A stretch of 64,000 nt of DNA from Ralstonia sp. A12 (GCF_000801955.1 NZ_JSZO01000016.1:155524-219523); one strand, 5' to 3'. Positions 1 to 7,291 are shown, counted from the first letter of the stretch. The notes: generated by a model from the letters alone, not told the origin. Made by a program: numbers and translations.

Positions 1-822
1 GGTAGGCGTAGCGTTGTCACCGTACAGGCCCTTGCGGAACTGGTCATCGGTGATGTTGGCGGCGGCCGCCACCAGGTTGCGTGTGTCGACCTGGCTGCTG
101 CCCGTAAAGATCACGCCGTTGCGGTTGACGATGAGCACCGTGCCGTCGGCCTTGATCTGGCCACGGATCTGGCTGGGCCGCCCGTTCGGATCATTCACGC
201 GGTTGAGCACCGACCAGTTGGACTGCTGCTGGTACTCCACCGTCGTGTTGCGGCCGACGTTGTAGGTCTCCCAGTTGAGCACGGCCTTGTCAGCGGTCTG
301 CTGGATGGCCACGTTCACGCGGCCGTCCTTGTTGGACTGCACGGGTGCGTTGGCGTTGACCCAGCCGCGTGTGAGCGAATTCGTATCGACCTTCAGGCCG
401 CCATCGGCCAGCCCATCCGGCACATCGGACGACCCGCTGAGTGCAGCCTGCCGCGCCGCATTCTGCGCAGCCTGCTGTGCAGCGATGGCTGCGGCAACGC
501 CGTTCAGGTTGGCAAGCGACTGCTGCAGTTGCTGACGCGCCTGCTGCGATTGCTGCTGCGGATCATTGATCAGCGCGACCGGTGTACCGTTGGGCAGGCG
601 ACCGGTGGCAGCGGCCGTGTTCTGCGCTGCACCGCGCTCGGCAAACCAGGCACCGCTGAAGGCACGCGTTTGCGCATGGGCGCTGGCCGCCAGCAGCGTC
701 AGTGCCGCCGCCTGCACCAGCGGCTTGATGCGCCACGTGCGGACGGACCGCCTGCCATGAGAGCGCCGACGATGCGACAGAAACGTGACGGGAGAAGACT
801 TGGCGTGCTGGCTCGGCTGCAT
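1..822 (-). CDS. Filamentous haemagglutinin-type (TpsA) exoprotein, N-terminal part
   Basis: An open frame reads from ATG at 822 to the left edge, so about 274 N-terminal residues are visible and the C-terminus is missing. It starts with an extended basic signal region ending near AASAHAQT. A Gln/Ala-rich stretch follows, then a haemagglutination-activity (TPS) domain with NWETYNVGRNTTVEY, NWSVLNRV and NRNGVIFTGSSQVDT. Proteins of this family cross the outer membrane through a TpsB/FhaC transporter and act as adhesins or toxins; no transporter is visible here. It lies directly downstream of the STN, sigma and FecR genes on the same strand, so it is probably their regulatory target. Family assignment is firm; adhesin versus toxin cannot be judged. 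Confidence 0.88.
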   Translation of the reverse strand, partial: MQPSQHAKSSPVTFLSHRRRSHGRRSVRTWRIKPLVQAAALTLLAASAHAQTRAFSGAWFAERGAAQNTAAATGRLPNGTPVALINDPQQQSQQARQQLQQSLANLNGVAAAIAAQQAAQNAARQAALSGSSDVPDGLADGGLKVDTNSLTRGWVNANAPVQSNKDGRVNVAIQQTADKAVLNWETYNVGRNTTVEYQQQSNWSVLNRVNDPNGRPSQIRGQIKADGTVLIVNRNGVIFTGSSQVDTRNLVAAAANITDDQFRKGLYGDNATPT

Positions 823-887
823 GTCGGATAGCGAACGGACGATCGAACGGCGGCCGCGTCGCTGCACATCCGCGCGGCCTCTCCTGC

Positions 888-903
888 TATGACGAAGGTC
901 ATA
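888..903. promoter_or_regulatory. Hairpin/operator upstream of the haemagglutinin gene
   Basis: TATGAC and GTCATA form a 6-bp inverted repeat around a 4-nt GAAG centre in the 135-bp gap between the fecR-like gene and the haemagglutinin start. The same hexamers occur as arms in the gap upstream of the fecR-like gene. A protein-binding site or a short RNA hairpin are both possible. Confidence 0.35.
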
Positions 904-957
904 ACCCGAATCCGCAATGACAGAAATATGGCAACGCGGCATGCTCGCCGCGCAACC

Positions 958-1953
958 TCAACCGAGCAATACGATGCCGCCCGGCAACTCCGTCACGCTT
1001 GCCCCCAGCACTTCACGAATCTGCGCGAACACGGTATCGAGCCGGTCGATACGGAAGCGCCCGTTCAAGCGGCTGCGTGCCAGCTTGTCATCCACCACCA
1101 GCACGTGGCCGGGGCGGTAGCGATTGATCTCGCTCACCACATCGGCCAATGGCGTCTGGCGGAACACCAGCACGCCGTTGCGCCACGCTGATGCGGTGGC
1201 CACATCGGCCTGTGCAACCGTGCCCATCACGTGCTTGTCGTAGGTCACCTGCTGGTTGGCCGTGAGCGTCAGGCTGCGGCCATCCACCTCCACGCGCAGG
1301 TCGCCCGACAGGCAGGTCACGCATACGCGTGCATCCAGATTGCGCACCTCAAAGCTCGCCTGCGTGGCAATCGCGCGGCCGGGGCCCGCTGCCACAACCA
1401 ACGGCTGTGCTGCACCACGCGTGCTGTTGACGGCAATCTCACCGTCCAGCAGATCGACACCATGCAGCACACCCGCATCACGACGCAGCGCCACGCTGGT
1501 GTGCGTGTTCATGTCGATGGTCACGTCAGCGGCAAGTGCCACCTGGCGTTGCTCACCCGTCTTGGTGCGCAAGTCTGCGGCCAGCGAGGGGAATGCGCCC
1601 CACAGGCCGGCCGGCGCGACAACCGCCACGGCAGCCCCTGCTGCCGTGGCAAAAGCGCCGCCCAGGAAAGCACGGCGGCCCAGCGTGGGTGCGCGCCGCG
1701 TCTTGGCAGCCTGGCGACGCCGCACCGCCTCGCCCGCCGGGCCAAAGTCTTTCCACAACTGACGTGCGTCGGCAAATGCGGCGGCATGCGCTTCGCTCGT
1801 GTCGCACCAGCGCCTGAGTGCCTGCGCGTCAGCCACGGTGGCCTCGCCCGAGGTCAGACGACGCACCCACGCGTGCGCATCGCGGCGCAGCGTGTGCGGA
1901 ATCTTCAGCGTCGTCTTGTGGGTGTCGGGTGCTGCCTTCATGCGTTCAACCAT
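958..1953 (-). CDS. FecR-family anti-sigma factor
   Basis: This 331-residue protein has the FecR layout. The N-terminal cytoplasmic domain carries the FecR-type helices (AHAWVRRLTSGEATVADAQAL, roughly residues 27-47, then RRWC and AAFADARQLW). A membrane-spanning stretch preceded by a twin arginine (GRRAFLGGAF) sits near residues 92-120. A periplasmic FecR beta domain follows and a C-terminal STN-like region ends near residue 331. FecR proteins hold or activate a partner ECF sigma factor in response to an outer-membrane or periplasmic signal. The ECF gene is immediately upstream, with a 161-bp gap that itself contains an inverted repeat. Expected role: transmit a signal to the ECF sigma factor controlling the haemagglutinin. 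Confidence 0.9.
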   Translation of the reverse strand: MVERMKAAPDTHKTTLKIPHTLRRDAHAWVRRLTSGEATVADAQALRRWCDTSEAHAAAFADARQLWKDFGPAGEAVRRRQAAKTRRAPTLGRRAFLGGAFATAAGAAVAVVAPAGLWGAFPSLAADLRTKTGEQRQVALAADVTIDMNTHTSVALRRDAGVLHGVDLLDGEIAVNSTRGAAQPLVVAAGPGRAIATQASFEVRNLDARVCVTCLSGDLRVEVDGRSLTLTANQQVTYDKHVMGTVAQADVATASAWRNGVLVFRQTPLADVVSEINRYRPGHVLVVDDKLARSRLNGRFRIDRLDTVFAQIREVLGASVTELPGGIVLLG

Positions 1954-1955
1954 CT

Positions 1956-2025
1956 GTCATACCGCCGTTCTCTTTACGGCCACGGCTTGCCTCTGCCGCC
2001 ACTCCGACGGTCTTATCGGTATGAC
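1956..2025. promoter_or_regulatory. Inverted repeat in the sigma-fecR gap
   Basis: GTCATACCG at 1956-1964 is repeated exactly in inverted form, CGGTATGAC, at 2017-2025. The arms flank the region expected to hold any internal promoter of the fecR-like gene. The core GTCATA/TATGAC also appears upstream of the haemagglutinin gene. It may be a regulator site or an RNA stem. Confidence 0.4.
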
Positions 2026-2114
2026 GAATCCCGCCACACAAACCCGCAAGCTTTTCGGAAGATTTTTTTGTCGATCCATTGCCTTGGCAGGGTCCGCCGC
2101 GCCAAGGCGCATGG

Positions 2115-2627
2115 TTATCGGCCGAGCTTGGCAGCGCAGTGCTCCTGGGCGCGTTGCAGCTCCAGTTCCACCAGCCGCAATGAGATGCCAAAACGCTCGG
2201 CCACCTCACGTTGCGGCGTGCCCTCCAGGCGCACGGCCAGCAGGATGTCGCGGCGGCGCTGGGGCATCTGCTCCATCGCGCGGATCAGCGCGTCGAGTTC
2301 AGAGTTGGCTTCGGCCACCTCGGCCGGGCCGGGCGTGGGGCTGACCAGTTCGAGCATGGTCTCGATCTCGCCCACGCTCAGGCGGCGGTCTTCGGCACGC
2401 TGCTGGTCGATGGCCGCGTTGAAGGCCATGCGGTAGAGATACGCGCCCGGGTTCTGCACCGGCTCGATGGCGTCGGCGCCGCCGTTGCCTTCCAGACGCA
2501 GCCAGATGTCCTGCAACGCATCGCCGGCCAGGTCGGGGTTGCCCAGCCGCCGGGACAGCAGGTACTTCAGGTGGCTGTAGCGCTCCACCAGAAAATCGCG
2601 CAGCACGGCGCGGCCGCCGTCAGCCAT
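2115..2627 (-). CDS. ECF RNA polymerase sigma factor
   Basis: This is a 170-residue protein from the ATG at 2627. Region 2 is near the N-terminus (RDFLVERYSHLKYLLSRRLG, then DALQDIWLRLE and a membrane-proximal AYLYRMAFNAAIDQQRAE). Region 4 follows (LIRAMEQMPQRRRDILLAVR, EVAERFGISLRLVELEL). It lacks the extra domains of larger sigma factors, as ECF proteins do. The frame remains open further upstream, but the homologous region starts at this ATG, which overlaps the STN protein gene by 8 bp and so suggests translational coupling. It is expected to pair with the FecR protein downstream and to transcribe the haemagglutinin gene. Confidence 0.9.
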   Translation of the reverse strand: MADGGRAVLRDFLVERYSHLKYLLSRRLGNPDLAGDALQDIWLRLEGNGGADAIEPVQNPGAYLYRMAFNAAIDQQRAEDRRLSVGEIETMLELVSPTPGPAEVAEANSELDALIRAMEQMPQRRRDILLAVRLEGTPQREVAERFGISLRLVELELQRAQEHCAAKLGR

Positions 2628-3387
2628 GACGCCCCCCGGCTGCGATGACGGAGACAGACACCGCCGGCGCAACACAGCCCCAGCTCTGGCCCGATGCACG
2701 CGGCATGACAACAAAGGTGAACGGCTGCGCCACGGATGCGGGTACCGCCTCGCCCACCAGCACACCCTGCAGCGCGCTCACCACCAGCCGATCGAGCACC
2801 GCATCGCCGGTGGAATCGAGCAGATGCACCGGGCCGATCGCACCCTGCGCATCCACCCACAGGCGCAGTGCAATGCGGTGTCGGCCCTGTGCGAGGATCG
2901 AGTTCGCACAGAACGCATCACGTATGCGGTGCTGAATCAGGCCGTAGTACCGGCGTTGTGCGAGTTGGTTTGCGGTATCGGTATCGTTTGCCTCGGCACT
3001 GGCTTGCGAGCGCACGGGCAGCAGCACCAGCGTGTCGACACCGGTGTAGCGCGGCGCCAGGCCGCTGCCCTCCAGCAGGCGCAGCAGCGCCATGTGCGGC
3101 GTCATTGCACCGCGCACGGCCGGCGCAGCACGGCCTGCTGTCAGTGCGCTGTCATACAGCAAGGACATCCCAGTGACGGCGCCGTAGTGCTCCAGCGCAC
3201 GCTGCAGCGGCTGCGGCTCGATATCGAACCAGCGCTCGACATCCAGCGGCGGCGCGCCGGCAATGACGGCCGGCTCTGGCTCGACAGGGCCGGCAGACAC
3301 GGCAGGATGGAAAACGCAGACGCCAATCATCGCGATGCACCAAGGCAGTATCCGCCGCGCACCACCTGATGCGACGTTTCCAGCCAT
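2620..3387 (-). CDS. Periplasmic STN-domain protein with TonB-C-like end (VreA-like)
   Basis: The 255-residue protein has an N-terminal signal segment (ILPWCIAMIGVCVFHPAVSAG). An STN domain follows at about residues 52-125 (FDIEPQPLQRALEHYGAVTG, SLLYDSALTAG, MALLRLLEGSGLAPRYT), which is the signalling domain found in FecA-type receptors and secretins. The C-terminal part resembles the TonB C-terminal fold (ALRLWVDAQGAIGPVHLLDSTGD, DRLVVSALQGV). There is no beta-barrel, so it cannot itself be a TonB-dependent receptor. That is the arrangement known for VreA of the P. aeruginosa PUMA3 system, where a barrel-less protein accompanies an ECF sigma/anti-sigma pair. It is first in this four-gene unit. 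Confidence 0.78.
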   Translation of the reverse strand: MAGNVASGGARRILPWCIAMIGVCVFHPAVSAGPVEPEPAVIAGAPPLDVERWFDIEPQPLQRALEHYGAVTGMSLLYDSALTAGRAAPAVRGAMTPHMALLRLLEGSGLAPRYTGVDTLVLLPVRSQASAEANDTDTANQLAQRRYYGLIQHRIRDAFCANSILAQGRHRIALRLWVDAQGAIGPVHLLDSTGDAVLDRLVVSALQGVLVGEAVPASVAQPFTFVVMPRASGQSWGCVAPAVSVSVIAAGGRHG

Positions 3388-3602
3388 ACCCGGTCAGTGA
3401 GAGACGCGTGCTACAGCGCCCGGTGTGCGGACGTGTTTCACAACGCGCAAGTGTGAAGTAAGCGCGTAGGGTAGTAATGCAACGTGACTGTTCTGTTACA
3501 GCACCCGTTGGAGGGGGTGCGAAGCATGTGCGCGCTCAGGCGTTTGAATCGCCCGCGCGTGGGCTGAAGGTGCTTGGGAAGGCGACCGCCGCGTCGCCGT
3601 CG
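3388..3602. other. Non-coding gap upstream of the STN gene
   Basis: No convincing reading frame is present. The segment should contain the promoter of the STN-sigma-fecR unit; I could not identify -35/-10 elements with confidence. Confidence 0.5.
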
Positions 3603-3633
3603 AAATAAAAAAGGCGGCCGGACCAAGGCCGCC
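3603..3633 (-). terminator. Rho-independent terminator after the enoyl-CoA hydratase gene
   Basis: GGCGGCC (3613-3619) pairs with GGCCGCC (3627-3633) around a 7-nt loop. On the minus strand the stem is followed by a run of six T residues (3607-3612). It lies 20 bp beyond the stop of the hydratase gene and closes the operon transcribed leftward. Confidence 0.85.
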
Positions 3634-3652
3634 GAAGGAGACACCGCCGCGC

Positions 3653-4444
3653 TCAGTGCGCCACGGCGTTGAAATTGGGCGGTCGCCGATCGACGAATGC
3701 CCGGAAGGCTTCATGCGCCTCGGGAGACTTCAGGCGCTTGGCAAACGAGGCGCTCTCTACATCCATCTGCTGCTTGAGCAGTTCGGCATCGCGCATCAGG
3801 CGCTTGGTTTCGGTCAGTGCGCCGAGCGGTTGGCGCGCCAGTCGCGCAGCAATGGCCTCGGCCTCCGTGCCAAGTTGATACAGCGGCACCACCCGGTTCG
3901 CCAAACCCCACGCAAGCGCCGATTCCGCGCTCACCGCGTCGCCCAGCGCGAACATCTCGAACGCACGCACGTGGCCCAGGCGCGCGGGCATCAGCAGGCT
4001 CGATGCTGCTTCCGGCACCAGCGCCAGATTGACGAACGGCGTGGAGAGTTGCGCGTTGTCAGCCAGCAGCACGAAGTCGCAATGCAGCAGCATGGTCGTG
4101 CCGATGCCGACCGCGCGGCCCTGCACCGCCGCCACCAGCGGACGCGTAGCGCGCGCCAGCGCATGCAGGAAACGGATGACGTTGCGTTCGCCATCACCCT
4201 TACCGCCGGTCATGGCAATCGACGCGAATTCGCCGATGTCGTTACCCGCCGAGAACATGTCGCCCTCGGCACGCAGCAGCACCACGCGTACGGTGCTGTC
4301 ACGCTCGGCAGCGTCCAGCGCATCGGCCAGGGCGCCGTACATGGCATCGGTGATGGCGTTCTTCTTGTCAGCGCGCGCCAGGGTGAGCGTCAGCACGCCA
4401 TCGGCAATCTGGCTCTGAATGTGGCTCTGGATGTGTTCACTCAT
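3653..4444 (-). CDS. Enoyl-CoA hydratase/isomerase family protein
   Basis: The 263-residue protein has the crotonase fold. It shows LARADKKNAITDAMYGALADAL at the N-terminus, the oxyanion-hole segment EGDMFSAGNDIGEF and AVQGRAVGIGTTMLLHCDFV, and the LVPEAASS strand-helix. Such enzymes hydrate or isomerise enoyl-CoA esters in fatty-acid or aromatic-acid breakdown. One of the two usual catalytic glutamates sits in LVPEAASS; the position usually holding the other near GVGGG is altered here (GIGTT), so hydratase versus isomerase activity is uncertain. The start ATG at 4444 shares one base with the marR stop (TAATG), so translation is coupled. It is the last gene of the operon, followed by a clear terminator. 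Confidence 0.9.
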   Translation of the reverse strand: MSEHIQSHIQSQIADGVLTLTLARADKKNAITDAMYGALADALDAAERDSTVRVVLLRAEGDMFSAGNDIGEFASIAMTGGKGDGERNVIRFLHALARATRPLVAAVQGRAVGIGTTMLLHCDFVLLADNAQLSTPFVNLALVPEAASSLLMPARLGHVRAFEMFALGDAVSAESALAWGLANRVVPLYQLGTEAEAIAARLARQPLGALTETKRLMRDAELLKQQMDVESASFAKRLKSPEAHEAFRAFVDRRPPNFNAVAH

Positions 4445-4875
4445 TACTCGTCTCCGGTGGGGAACTTGGTTTGCAGGCTGGCCAGCCAGCGTGCAACGAC
4501 GTCGATCTCGGCGTCGGAAAAACCTTCGGTCAGGCGTGCGTTCAGCTCGGTCAGGCCTGTGCGTGTTTCGGCCAGGGCTTCTCGGCCGGCAGGCGTGATC
4601 CAGAGTTGCCAGGCGCGGCCGTCTTTGGCGTCGGCGCGGCGCTCGATCAGACCGGCGTCGGCACTGCGGTCGACCAGACCGCTCATGGCGGAGGGGCCGA
4701 GATCGAGCGCGGCACCGGCCTCGCGCATCAGCGCGCCGTCGTTCTTCTCCAGGAAGAACAGCAGGCCGGATTGCGCGGCGGTCACGCCTTCGCCGGTGCG
4801 CGCTTGAATCCAGCGCTGCAGGCGGCGTTGCCCGACGCTGATCAGATAAACGAGACGGCGGTCGGGTGCGGTCAT
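4444..4875 (-). CDS. MarR-family transcriptional regulator
   Basis: This is a 143-residue winged-helix protein. The helix-turn-helix is around residues 50-75 (REAGAALDLGPSAMSGLVDRS) and the wing carries ERRADAKDGRAWQLWIT. N- and C-terminal helices would form the dimer interface. The gene overlaps both neighbours (ATGA with the hydrolase upstream, TAATG with the hydratase downstream) and is therefore expressed with them. MarR proteins usually repress their own operon and release it on binding a phenolic or acyl ligand. Two matching palindromic sites lie just upstream of the first gene and are the likely operators. Confidence 0.93.
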   Translation of the reverse strand: MTAPDRRLVYLISVGQRRLQRWIQARTGEGVTAAQSGLLFFLEKNDGALMREAGAALDLGPSAMSGLVDRSADAGLIERRADAKDGRAWQLWITPAGREALAETRTGLTELNARLTEGFSDAEIDVVARWLASLQTKFPTGDE

Positions 4876-5762
4876 GCGGCCTCTGCCTCAGCACGCATAG
4901 CCGCAGCGCGCTCGCTCAACCAAGTCGCCAAACCGGGCCACAGCGTGTTGGCGAACTGCGGGCGAAAGAACCCCAGGTGCCCCACCGCGCCACCGGCCTG
5001 CGCAGGTGCAATCTGCCGACGCTCGACCCACGTGTTCGTGAAGTGCGTCGTCAACGCATTGATGGCAGCGGGGGTAGCCCAGGGGTCGTCGTCAAAGCCG
5101 TAGACGAGCACGGGATGCGTTACGCGGTTGAAGCGCTCGACAGCGCCGAGCGTCGGGTCGTCGAAGAAGTAACGCTGCATGCCGGCCCACGCGCCCCATT
5201 CGATGGCGACGCCGCCCGGCAGGTCTTCGCCCAGGCCCAGGCGCTTGCCGGGCACGTAGCCGATCAGCCGCGCCAGCAGCGGGCCAACGCCACGCAGGAT
5301 CAGCTCGACGCGCCAACGTTCGCCCCGTTGACGGATGAAGCGCGAGTTGCCCGTGTGGCAGGCCACCTGCACGACGCCCGCGACATCCCAATCTGCACAA
5401 CACAGGCCGATGGCGTGGCCGCCTACCGAATGCCCGACCGCCAGTTGCGGCAGATCCGGGTAACGCGCTCGGGCCCATCGCATCACACCCTCGGCGTCGA
5501 GCAGTGCCCAGTCACGCATGCGCGCAGCAAAGCGGCGCAGGCTCTTGGGCCGTGACGCGCCAATGCCGCGGTAATCGTACGTGATGGCGTGGAAGCCGCG
5601 TTCCGCGAGGAACTTGGCAAAGGCCTGGTAGATGCGCTGCGGCACGCCTGTGGCGGGGTGCATGACGACCACGCCCTGCGGTGTGCCGGCGGCTGTCCAC
5701 AGCATGGCGCCCAGCGGGTAGCCGTCGGTGGCGGGGATGGTTTGGGGGGTGCTGTTCATCAT
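4872..5762 (-). CDS. Alpha/beta hydrolase
   Basis: The 296-residue serine hydrolase has the nucleophile elbow GHSVGG (about residues 109-114), an N-terminal MHPATGVPQRIYQAFAKFLA segment, a TYDYRGIGASRP strand-loop, a candidate acid in YGFDDDPWATP and a candidate histidine in GHLGFF near the C-terminus. No signal peptide is seen, so it is cytoplasmic. The next gene, marR, overlaps it by 4 bp. The substrate is unknown; with an enoyl-CoA hydratase in the operon, an ester or thioester from fatty or aromatic acid metabolism is plausible. ATG codons at 5762 and 5759 are alternative starts; the first lies inside the outer arm of the operator palindrome. Confidence 0.88.
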   Translation of the reverse strand: MMNSTPQTIPATDGYPLGAMLWTAAGTPQGVVVMHPATGVPQRIYQAFAKFLAERGFHAITYDYRGIGASRPKSLRRFAARMRDWALLDAEGVMRWARARYPDLPQLAVGHSVGGHAIGLCCADWDVAGVVQVACHTGNSRFIRQRGERWRVELILRGVGPLLARLIGYVPGKRLGLGEDLPGGVAIEWGAWAGMQRYFFDDPTLGAVERFNRVTHPVLVYGFDDDPWATPAAINALTTHFTNTWVERRQIAPAQAGGAVGHLGFFRPQFANTLWPGLATWLSERAAAMRAEAEAA

Positions 5763-5817
5763 GCCGATTTAGTTCGTATGCGAAGTTCTTTACTTTGTAT
5801 GCGAAGTAAATCGGCAT
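5761..5817. promoter_or_regulatory. Nested palindromic operator of the hydrolase-marR operon
   Basis: A perfect 10-bp inverted repeat (ATGCCGATTT at 5761-5770, AAATCGGCAT at 5808-5817) encloses two near-palindromic 16-mers: AGTTCGTATGCGAAGT (5771-5786) and ACTTTGTATGCGAAGT (5792-5807). The 16-mers are spaced 21 bp centre to centre, two helical turns, as expected for two regulator dimers on one DNA face. The encoded MarR protein is the natural candidate to bind here. Confidence 0.72.
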
Positions 5818-5841
5818 GTCAACCGTCGAAAGATAAAGTAC

Positions 5842-5872
5842 TTGCTTAACTATTCGGAGTCGCTATAGTTAA
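5842..5872 (+). promoter_or_regulatory. Promoter with overlapping inverted repeat for the arsR-like gene
   Basis: TTGCTT (5842-5847) and TATAGT (5864-5869) form a sigma-70-like pair with 16-bp spacing. The inverted repeat TTAACTAT (5846-5853)/ATAGTTAA (5865-5872) covers the spacer and the -10 element, so a bound regulator would block polymerase. The start codon follows only 7 nt after the -10. Confidence 0.65.
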
Positions 5873-5876
5873 CAAC

Positions 5877-6236
5877 ATGCTTAACCATGACACTTCTCTC
5901 GATCTCGCCTTCCAGGCACTGGCAGACGGCAACCGGCGCGCGATGCTGGTTCAGCTCGTGCGTGGGCCGGCTTCTGTAAGCGAGCTGGCGCAGCCGCTCG
6001 ACATCTCATTGCCTGCCGTCATGCAGCACCTATCTGTGCTGGAGAACTCCGGTCTCGTGCGATCGGAAAAGGTGGGCCGCGTGCGCACATGCCGTATCGA
6101 ACCCGAGGCCTTGAGCCTGGCCGAGCAGTGGATCAACCAACGACGCCTGGAGTGGGAACAGCACTTCGACCGCCTTGGCGCCTATCTGGAAACGCTTAAA
6201 ACCCAAGGAGAACCGAATGACGACGACCATCGATAG
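5877..6236 (+). CDS. ArsR-family (metalloregulator-like) transcriptional repressor
   Basis: The 119-residue winged-helix protein has ArsR-type features: LADGNRRAMLVQLVRGPASV, the recognition segment SLPAVMQHLSVLENSGLVRSEK, and a wing GRVRTCRIEPEAL. No cysteine or histidine metal-site motif is visible, so it belongs to the ArsR subgroup often paired with AHSA1/SRPBCC proteins rather than the metal sensors. It overlaps the next gene by 20 bp. The predicted promoter leaves almost no 5' leader and no ribosome-binding site is visible, so the mRNA may be leaderless. An inverted repeat over the -10 suggests autorepression. Confidence 0.9.
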   Translation: MLNHDTSLDLAFQALADGNRRAMLVQLVRGPASVSELAQPLDISLPAVMQHLSVLENSGLVRSEKVGRVRTCRIEPEALSLAEQWINQRRLEWEQHFDRLGAYLETLKTQGEPNDDDHR

Positions 6237-7176
6237 CCCCACCGCCACCACCCTTCGCCCGCTTGTGATTTCGCGCACCTTCCCCGTATCGCGCGACTGG
6301 GTTTTCACGGCATGGAGCACCGCCGAGCACATCAAGCGCTGGTTCTGCCCGACGCACTATACGGTGCCCGACGCGACAGTCGAGTTTCGCGTGGGCGGCA
6401 AGTTTGATGTGTGCATGCGATCGCCCGAAGGGCACGACCACTGGTCGCGCGGCCACTTTGTCGAGATCGTGCCCAACGCACGCCTGGTGATCGACATGAA
6501 CGTGGTGGACGGCGACAACCGCCCGCTGATGAACGCCCACACCGTCGTCACCTTTGCAGAAGAATGCGGCGGCACGCGCATGGAAGTCACGCAGACCCAC
6601 ACGCCGCTCGCCCCGATTGCCGAGATGATGATCAAGGGCGCGCCCGAAGGCTGGAAGCAAACCCTGGACAAGCTCGAGCGCGAAGCCGCGCGCGTGCCGC
6701 TGGCCGATGGCATCAAGCGTTCGGTCGTGCATGCCACCTTTACCGTCGAGCGCACGTACGATGCACCGCGCTCGCGCGTGTTCAAGGCACTGACGGACCC
6801 GGCCGCCAAGGCCAAGTGGTTTGCCGGCGGCAACGGCTACACCCTGCTCGTGCGTGAAATGGATGCCACCCCCGGCGGCCGCGAAGTCGTCAAGGGCCGA
6901 TGGGACAGCGGTGTCGTCTCCAGCTTCGAGGCCCTGTACCACGACGTCATCCCCAACGAGCGCGTCGTCTATTCGTACGTGATGCACCTGGATGATCGGA
7001 AGATCTCCGCCTCGCTCGCCACGCTGGAGCTGCGTGAACCCAAAGATGGCTCGGGCGGCACCCACCTCGTCATGACCGAGCAAGGCGCCTTCCTTGACGG
7101 CTACGACGATGCAGGCTCGCGCGAACGCGGCTCGCAGTTCCTGCTGGACATGCTGGGCGATTCGCTCAAGGACTGA
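6217..7176 (+). CDS. Double SRPBCC (AHSA1-like) domain protein
   Basis: The 319-residue protein contains two tandem START/AHSA1-type ligand-binding domains. Domain one (about residues 10-160) has SRTFPVSRDWVFTAWSTAEHIKRWF-type residues. Domain two (about 168-315) has VERTYDAPRSRVFKALTDPA and AKWFAGG. AHSA1-like proteins bind hydrophobic ligands and are commonly encoded with ArsR regulators. I chose the ATG at 6217, preceded by AAGGAG with correct spacing, not the upstream in-frame ATG inside arsR. Many relatives have one domain, so this copy looks like a fusion or internal duplication. The ligand is unknown. Confidence 0.88.
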   Translation: MTTTIDSPTATTLRPLVISRTFPVSRDWVFTAWSTAEHIKRWFCPTHYTVPDATVEFRVGGKFDVCMRSPEGHDHWSRGHFVEIVPNARLVIDMNVVDGDNRPLMNAHTVVTFAEECGGTRMEVTQTHTPLAPIAEMMIKGAPEGWKQTLDKLEREAARVPLADGIKRSVVHATFTVERTYDAPRSRVFKALTDPAAKAKWFAGGNGYTLLVREMDATPGGREVVKGRWDSGVVSSFEALYHDVIPNERVVYSYVMHLDDRKISASLATLELREPKDGSGGTHLVMTEQGAFLDGYDDAGSRERGSQFLLDMLGDSLKD

Positions 7177-7291
7177 GCGTTCGCAGTACGTCGCGCGCGA
7201 CGGTCGCCAGCGTGACCGCCGCGCCGACGATCAGCGCCATGCCCCACAGCACGCCGCCCACATAGGCGAACAGGATCTGGCGCGTGGTCAT
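7166..7291 (-). CDS. Small single-span membrane protein (41 aa)
   Basis: A 41-residue frame begins MTTRQILFAYVGGVLWGMAL and is followed by a continuing hydrophobic stretch and a short C-terminal tail (RDVLRTLSP). About 25 residues form one membrane helix. Its ATG overlaps the stop of the DUF4865 gene by 4 bp (ATGA), and its end overlaps the convergent SRPBCC gene by 11 bp. It resembles the small membrane partner often found after DUF4865-type genes, but I do not recognise a named family. The tight coupling is the best evidence that it is real. Confidence 0.62.
   Translation of the reverse strand: MTTRQILFAYVGGVLWGMALIVGAAVTLATVARDVLRTLSP

Noticed and set aside
1231..2436. A 401-codon plus-strand open frame
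   Set aside because: It spans fecR and the ECF sigma gene on the opposite strand; both of those have clear domains.
4445..4894. Upstream extension of the enoyl-CoA hydratase frame
   Set aside because: The open frame continues through marR, but the crotonase homology starts at the ATG at 4444 and the extension is Arg-rich antiphase sequence.
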